Positions 24,401 to 32,100 of a stretch of 64,000 nucleotides of DNA are shown one piece after another. The notes below the pieces were generated by a model, which was given only the letters and a program-made list of their open reading frames with translations, was not told the origin of the DNA and ran no database searches. The translations under genes and the position numbers were made by a program. The stretch comes from Gambelia wislizenii (taxonomy: Eukaryota; Chordata; Lepidosauria; Squamata; Crotaphytidae): NCBI GenBank assembly GCA_030847615.1, contig JAUMIR010000004.1:84165001-84229000 (forward strand). The letters run 5' to 3'. How positions within the stretch are numbered: the first letter of the stretch is position 1; each line of letters starts with the position of its first letter.

Positions 24401-27400
24401 TATTTTTCAGATAAATTTGGTTCTGCCCCATAGTTCACATACACACATCTACTGTAATTGGACACAATGGAATCAAACTCTGTGCTCCCTCAAATTTCTC
24501 CTACCTCCACCCGGTGCTGGAATTTGTGTTGCTGCTTTATCACAGCTTCAGCATACTCCTTCCGCTGAACTATGAAAACAAAAGAGATCAGATGGGATGA
24601 AGAAAGCAGCTTGAAATTGCCAGGTGGACAGAGTTGCACATATGTCCATGTATAAAAGGCCTTTACCTGAGGTATGGCACCTTCCCTAGTTTCACAGGCA
24701 AATGTAGGGGAATTCAGGATTGCAGAATACTCCTCTAGATTTGGCTATTAATCAGGAAGGAATCCTGGCAGCAATTGGTAGCATGGCCAGCAGAGCTTGC
24801 CAAACTTTTTTTTCCCAATTACAATTCCCCAAATCCCCAGCTACAATGACCACTAGCTGGGGAATTCTGGATGCTGCAGTCCAGAAGAATAATGTTGCCA
24901 AGTTTTGTTGGCCAGTGAATTTCTGTTCCTCTGAGGTGGAGAGAGTGTGACTTGTTCAAGATCACCCAGTGGGTTTCATGGCCAAGGAGAGATTCAAACC
25001 CTGGTTTCCTCGCATTCTAGTCCAACACTGAAACCACTACACCACACTGGCTTTCAGTTAGCATTTAACTTGAATATATGTTCAGAATATTATGATTGGA
25101 TGAAACCAGTCAACTTTTCAACCATACATATTTGAACATTGTCTGCTTGCCTTGTTTTACTGAAGTTAGAGACATATGCAGGAGATTCAAGGCATTTCTC
25201 TGCTAACTCTACTAAAGGAGACTGCCTCTTAATTGAACTAGTCTCCAGCCTTCCCAGAAGGAGATAATATCCTGGTGCCAGTTAGATGGTAGTTTTTATC
25301 ACAGCATGTCCCAGGACTTCTTGATCCCATATTTGTCCCTCCCTGTTTACACGATTTTTGTCTCTGAACTGGATATCCCAGGAGATCCTGGGATCATTGT
25401 TTACACGGCATCACATCCCATGATATGTACCTTCTCCCACTATATACTACCCCGCGGGGTTTTTTTTGTTTACACAAGTTTACGATCCCAGGATTTATTT
25501 ATTTATTGGCTGTCAATCAAGGATGCGATTACTCGTTTTTTTCACAACCTCAGTGACATACTTCCTTTAGAGTTTCGTGCCACGAGCGATGCTATTGGCA
25601 GGCTCAAATGTTTGTTAAAGCTTCTGCGGTGGGGATGAGGGGATGATTGAGTGTTGCATTGGGGATGAGCCGATGAGAGGATGAGGGGAGGAATGAACGA
25701 TCATGACCTAACGTGGGGAGGAAGGAGCGACCAGTGGCTACACCCTTTGCTGTCCTTCCGAATTGAAAGAACACCATTTAAATCCCATTGAAAGCGAGGA
25801 AGGAAGGGGTACTCAGTGGCTATGCCCTTTGCTGTCCTTCCGAATTGAAAGAACACCATTTAAATCCCATTGAAAGTGAGGAAGGAAGGGGTGCTCAGTG
25901 GCTACAGCCTTTGCTGTCCTTCCGAATTGAAAGAACACCATTTAAAGCTCATTGAAAGTGAGGATGCAGGAGGGTGTGTGTGTGTGTGTGTGAATGTGCG
26001 ATCATCTGCTCAGACAATGGCATTTTTTACTGTACCTTTAAACAAATGGAGTGGATGCAGGCGGGGGGGGTTAATGAGTGATCATCTGTGGTCTCTTTAG
26101 AATTTACTCTCTCTTTAAAATTTAAACCAAGCATGGAGGGGGGCGGTTAAAGTAGAAGGGTTCCCAGTGTAGAAATCCATTGAACAGGGTTCAATGCAGA
26201 CACACACAAACCTACTTGCAGCTGGAATGGAAGCCTGTGTTTTCATCTGTTGAGGCTGAATCTATTGAATGGGTGACTGACCCCTCATCTCCTCCCTGAG
26301 CCCGCCCCTGGTCACATATCTTTCCGGTCATCACCAAGTACTGAGATGTCTTGTCCCGGGGTGTTTAGATGTACAATTTTCCGAATCCTCCTGTGACTTT
26401 TAAAAAAAACTAGACAAACTGCAGGACTGAAAGTCCCGCGGGTTGCGTGATAAAAGGTGGCCCCCCTTCCCAAAATCCTGTGCCCAACATGATGTACATG
26501 TAAACAGCCAGTGCTCGACATGAATTCCTCCCACTACTTTTTCATCGTGTAAACGGCACCCCTGTGACATTATCCCCTTTTTGAATTGGCTCTGTCTGGT
26601 GGGCAGTGTTGAGATTGTTCTACTCCTATTCAGAGAGCCAGTTAGAGAGAATGGCATTCTGGGACCACTGTTCAGCTCATGGCTATTAAGGTGTGAGGTG
26701 TGAAAAATTCCATCTAGGCTCCCCTGTTCAATGGGTGAGGTTATTAGGAAGTTTGGGGGTTGGATGTCACCACTATACTGACAGAACTTGACTCTACTTC
26801 TCCTTGTCATCATAGTCAGCAGGGGCTGCAGGTGCTAGACCACTATTTGGATGCTATTATAGGTTGGATGAGGGTCATTAAACTGAATCTGAATCCTCAT
26901 AAGATGGAGGTTTTGGGGACTGGTGGCTCTCAGGTCCAGGAATTGGGTAAATGGCCTCTCCTGGATGCATTGCATTCCCCCTGGGGGATCAGGTGTGCAG
27001 TTTGGAACTACTCCTGGATCTGTCACTAGATGCCCAGAGTACCTGGGCCCATGTTAGGCTGGTCCATCAGCCTCAGTCTTTCCTGGACAGGTACTGGTAA
27101 CTTCCTGATTAGGCACCTGCAATGCACTCTATGTGGGGCTGCCTTTGAGGATAACTTGGAAGCTTCCACTACAGCAATATGCATCAGCTAGATTGCTAAA
27201 TGGAACATTGTATAGAAACCATATGACACCAATCTTAAAGGAATTTCATGGGCTGCCAGTATACCTCTGGTCCAGATTCAAGGTGCTAATGGTGACATTT
27301 AAAGCCCTAAAAAGCATGTAGTCTCAATATTTGAAGGAGCACCTCTCCTTATGTAGGCCTGCCCTAAGGCTGAGGTCTAATGGAGGGGTCTTCCTCAGTG

Positions 27401-29081
27401 TCCCACCAATGGGGGCAATACGGGGGGGGGGGGAGACATGGGAGTGGGCTTTATTGGTTGTGGCAACCCAGTTGTAGAATGCTCTCCCCTTAGAAGCCTG
27501 ATTGGCACCAGTTATGACTTCATTGTACTGCCATATTAAAACATGGCTTTTTATTAATGATTTTAATAAAATGTCTGACCATTTTAACCAATCTATACAT
27601 GTACATGATTTTAACTGTTTTCACTTGCTTTAAATTGTTATATAGCTTAACATATTTCTAGACTATACATTATTTTTTACCATTTAAATGTTTAAATTAT
27701 TTCAGATTATTGAGATTGATTTTATTGAATGCTGCCCTGAGATTTTTTAAATGTAGGAGAGCATATAAATATTTTAATAGGTAAACATTGATGTTGCTAT
27801 TATTTTTGTTATTTTCTATGACAGAGAACAGATTAAAAGTGGGTAAACCTTTCACTAGGTCTTGGAAAAGTTACATTTAAAGACTACTACTCCCAGAATC
27901 CCTCAGCCTAGGTGGTATTGGGGGATTATGGGACCTTCAGTCCCAAATAACTTTCCCAAACTCTCTTCTCCACCCATCTAAACTAGCTGAAATGTGAAGG
28001 AGAGCTGATGTGCTTGGGTCCATTGGTACCTGCCTGGTGAAGGAAATAGGAAAATCATCAAGGAAAATTGCTAGTGACTATATTCTACTGAAACACTTTC
28101 TTGAGGAGAACTAGCTTATGATACTGCTGTTAAAGACACAGGAGGGGGTGCAGATGGCAGCTAAAACTGGATTCTCTCTCTTTATTTTTCTCTTCCTTGT
28201 CCTCCTTCTCCAGGATGAAAAATCTGAGCAAACAACAGCAACAACTGTGATGAAAACTTTGAGGTTGTGATATTAACAGTTTAATAAACCAAAACCACTG
28301 GAAATATTATATGGGACAAAGGAAAAGAGGGCAGGCTGGTCTTACGGTATATGGACTTTCCACTGGGCCTGGACATGCTGTTGGCCTTCTTGATGCTGCT
28401 TTCAGTTTCACTGTGAAGAAAGCAAACAGATACCTCAGTCTGGCACACATGCTAGTTTTTCATTTGCAGACCTTGGGAAAATTATTGTTTTGGACTAGAT
28501 ATCTCAGCCATCATGGATTATGGTCCATGCTGGCTGTGGGATTCTTGGCATTGTGGTCAAAAAAAGTAACTTCTCAAGGTCAGGAGATATTAATTTCTCA
28601 CTTTAAATTCCTTTACCCTTTCACTTCTGATGTACTGAGCTATACTGCATACTGATCACAACTTCCCCGCATACTCCGGTCCTCTGGGAGGAATCTGCTT
28701 CAGCCACAAAAATCTAGGCTGTCTGCAACCTCCCAGAGGGCCTTTTCAGTAATCGCCCCCAAATTGTGGAATGGCCTGCTGAATGAGATCCGTCAGCTGA
28801 CGAGCTTGAGTAGCTTTAAAAAAGCACTAAAGACGGATCTCTTTCGGCAGGCCTTTCCTGATTAGATCCCGGCCTCAGGAACCCAGTCTCCTGGCTTTTT
28901 AAAAATTATGTATATATTTGTTTTAATGTGTTTTTTAGCTAGAAGGTTTTAATCTTATTGTGTTTAATGTCTTTTTATGTGGGAGGGTGGGGGTGGGTGG
29001 TGTTTTTAGTCATTATTATAATGTTTTAATTGTTGGAAGCCGCCCCGATTGTTTTTAGCAGAGGGGCGGGGTATAAATAAA

Positions 29082-29119
<38 letters not shown>

Positions 29120-32100
29120 TGTCCTGCACTACAGCCACTGTAACTGTCTGGGTCCAGATTTTTTGAAACAGAATCAGCAATGGGTTGGCTTGTAATAGAT
29201 GGAGCTCTTGCTTGTTTTAATATTGGAACTATTACTCAACTTCTACTCAGCTGGAAAGCTCATTAAATGACACTGGGTTACAGTTGGCATCTCTCAGCCT
29301 AACTTACCTCACAGGCCATTGTAAGGATAAAAAAATGTGTGAGAGAAAAAGCATGCACAGCACTTTGAGCTTCTTGGTGGAAAGATGGACTATAACAAAC
29401 AAATATTAATGAACTGTAGAGCTGAAAATATAAAATATTCAACTATCATGGGAAAGAAATAATATTTTCTTTTAATTTCTCTATGGTTTTGAAGTTCTTT
29501 TCTTAAAGCTTTATCACACAAAGGAAGGGAATTGGAAATAAAGCCCAAGAGAGGGCAAAATGATTCTTCCAAGGGGAATGCAATGCATCCAGGAGAGGCC
29601 ATTTACCCAATTCCTGGTCCTGAGAGCCACCAGTCCACAAAACCTCAATCTTATGAGGATTCAGTTTAATGACCCTCATCTAACCCATAATAGCATCCAG
29701 GTATTGGTCTAGCACCTGCAGCCCCTGCTAACTACGATGATGAGGAGAAGTAGAGTCAACTTCTGTCAGCATAGTGCACCTCATCTTGTCTTCTCGCACA
29801 ATATCACCATGTTTCAGCTATTCTCCTGTTCTGGTCCCATGGGAGACACTGGCAAATGTGGGTCTTTTTGCTAATGGGTTTTTACAGTTAGCAAAAAGAC
29901 TCACATTTACAACCATCTCTCATGAGACCAGAATGGGAGAACAGCTGAAATATGCTGAGATCATGTGAGAAGGCAAGGTGAGCGGCACTATTATCAGGGC
30001 GCACTGCCACTTCCTTCCCTTGTGTGATAAACCCCTTAATCTTGTCATGCACAGATAGTGTGATGTGATCAGTATGCAGTGGCATGACCAGCTGAGTGAA
30101 TGCCATAGCTTGAGCACCAGCTATTTGAATCCATATTGATAATCAGCAGTAACAGAGGTTTGTGGCAGTCAAATCACTGTGTATTAAACTTTCTCAGGCA
30201 AAACTCTACTTTGACAGATGACACTCACCCTACAAAAACACATGCCACAGTGCTTTTGATAGTCTTCTCTGTGTCCTCTATGATTAGACTTATAGAGCAT
30301 ACCTTCAGATGTGAAGTCGAAGGCTTTCACAGCCTGCATCCATAGACTTTCCTTGTTTTTTTTTCCTGGGCTGTGAGGCCGTATTCTGGAATAGTTTCTT
30401 TCTGACGTTTTGCCTGTATCTGTGGCTGCCATCTTTAGAGAATGATTGGGTAGGAGTGTATGTGGAGTTTATATGCTGTGAACCCCTGTAGGAGAGTATA
30501 TGTAAATTTGTGTAATTGAATGGTTAGTTTCTGGGTATAGAAATGCGAGGCTCATTAGTGTCTGTTTGGCTGATGGTTGGTTGATGGGCCATAATCTGCT
30601 GGGAATTCCAGGCTGGAATTCCTTTGTAAGTGTTGAGTTTTAATTCTATTGTATTTCAAAACTGGGAGCCAGATTTTGTTCACTTTGAAGGTTTCTTCTT
30701 TCCTGTTGAAGTTGTCCAGGGGGGCGTTTACATGATGAAAATGTCCTGGGAAGAATTCGTGTTGATCCCTGGCAGTTTACACGTACATCGGGTCGGGTAC
30801 GTGATTTTCGGAAGGGGGGCCACCTTTTATCCCTCAACCTGCGGGACTTCCAGTCCCGCAGGTTGTGCCAGTTTTTAAAAAAGTCACTGGAGGATTCGGA
30901 AAATCGGAAATGTAAACAGCGTGGGACAAAAAGTCTCGGTACTGGGATGACCGGAAATGGTGACTGGGGGCGGGCTTAGAGCTCAGAGACCAGAAAAGGA
31001 GGGGTCAGTCACCCGTTCAACAGATCCAGCCTCACCAGCCGAAAACAAACGCATCCCTTCCAGCTGCATGAAGGTTGATGTGTGTGTGTGTGCACGCGCG
31101 ACTGTACTCAATCACCTTTTTAAATGGATTTCTACACTGCATGCTACAGAGAGATCATGGTGGGCAGATCCTCCCTGGCTCTGAACAGAGAGATCGTGGT
31201 GGACGGGCACAGTAAAATATTCCAGCCTCTGAGCGAATGAACATCTCTTAACTTCCCCCTCTCTGTGTCTGTGTGTTTCAAAACAGCCTGTTTGTAGCTG
31301 GTTTGAAGCATGAACTCTGCAGCTAATCTGTGTTGTAAGGGTTAACATTTTACAGAGGCAAGGGGAATACGATGCCTCCCATCCCCTCCCATCCCCCTCA
31401 CTCGGCTTGATTTCAAATGGAAAGCATTCTTTTGTTCCTGCGTCTGAGCGAAAGATCTCAGTCTGGATCTTTAAAAATGCTTTCTGCCTCTTCTGAAGGG
31501 GTTAAAATGTTCAAGAAGCAAAGGGGGAATAACAAACCTCTTCCCCCCTCTCTCTCTCCCCCCCCCCCAGCCAGCCAATAGCATCGCTCGTGGCACGGAA
31601 CTCTAAGGGAAGTGCGTCACCGAGGTTGTGAAAACACGAGTAATCGCATCTTTGATTGACAGCCAAAAAAAATTTTTTTAAAACCTAAACAAAACCGGAA
31701 CTATGGACGTGTAAATATCAGTCACGGGACCACACGGGATATCCATATCAGAGACATAAATCGTATAAACAGCGAGGGGTGGATTCGTGATCACTTTGTC
31801 CCGGTAGGCAACGCGACAATTTCTGTCGTGTGACTGGCACCCAGGTGTTTGTGGATTTCAATAGCTTCTCTGTGCATTCTGACATGATAGTTGTTGGGGA
31901 AAATTGACAACCTCACGTAATTTAGCATGGGTGAGATTTCAGTGGTTCTCATGAGAAGATGCACGCACGATTATGAAATTCAGTCTTTGTTCATCTTTGC
32001 CTGAGACGAGCCCATCCCAAGGCATTTCTTTGTCTGACCTGGTGTTGGGTCTCAGAGATATCAAGCCTCCATCTCAAAGCCCCATTGTTCTCTTCCAATT

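Noticed and set aside
25306..25638. 110-codon frame in the family C transposon
   Set aside because: Does not resemble any transposase and is not conserved in the second copy.
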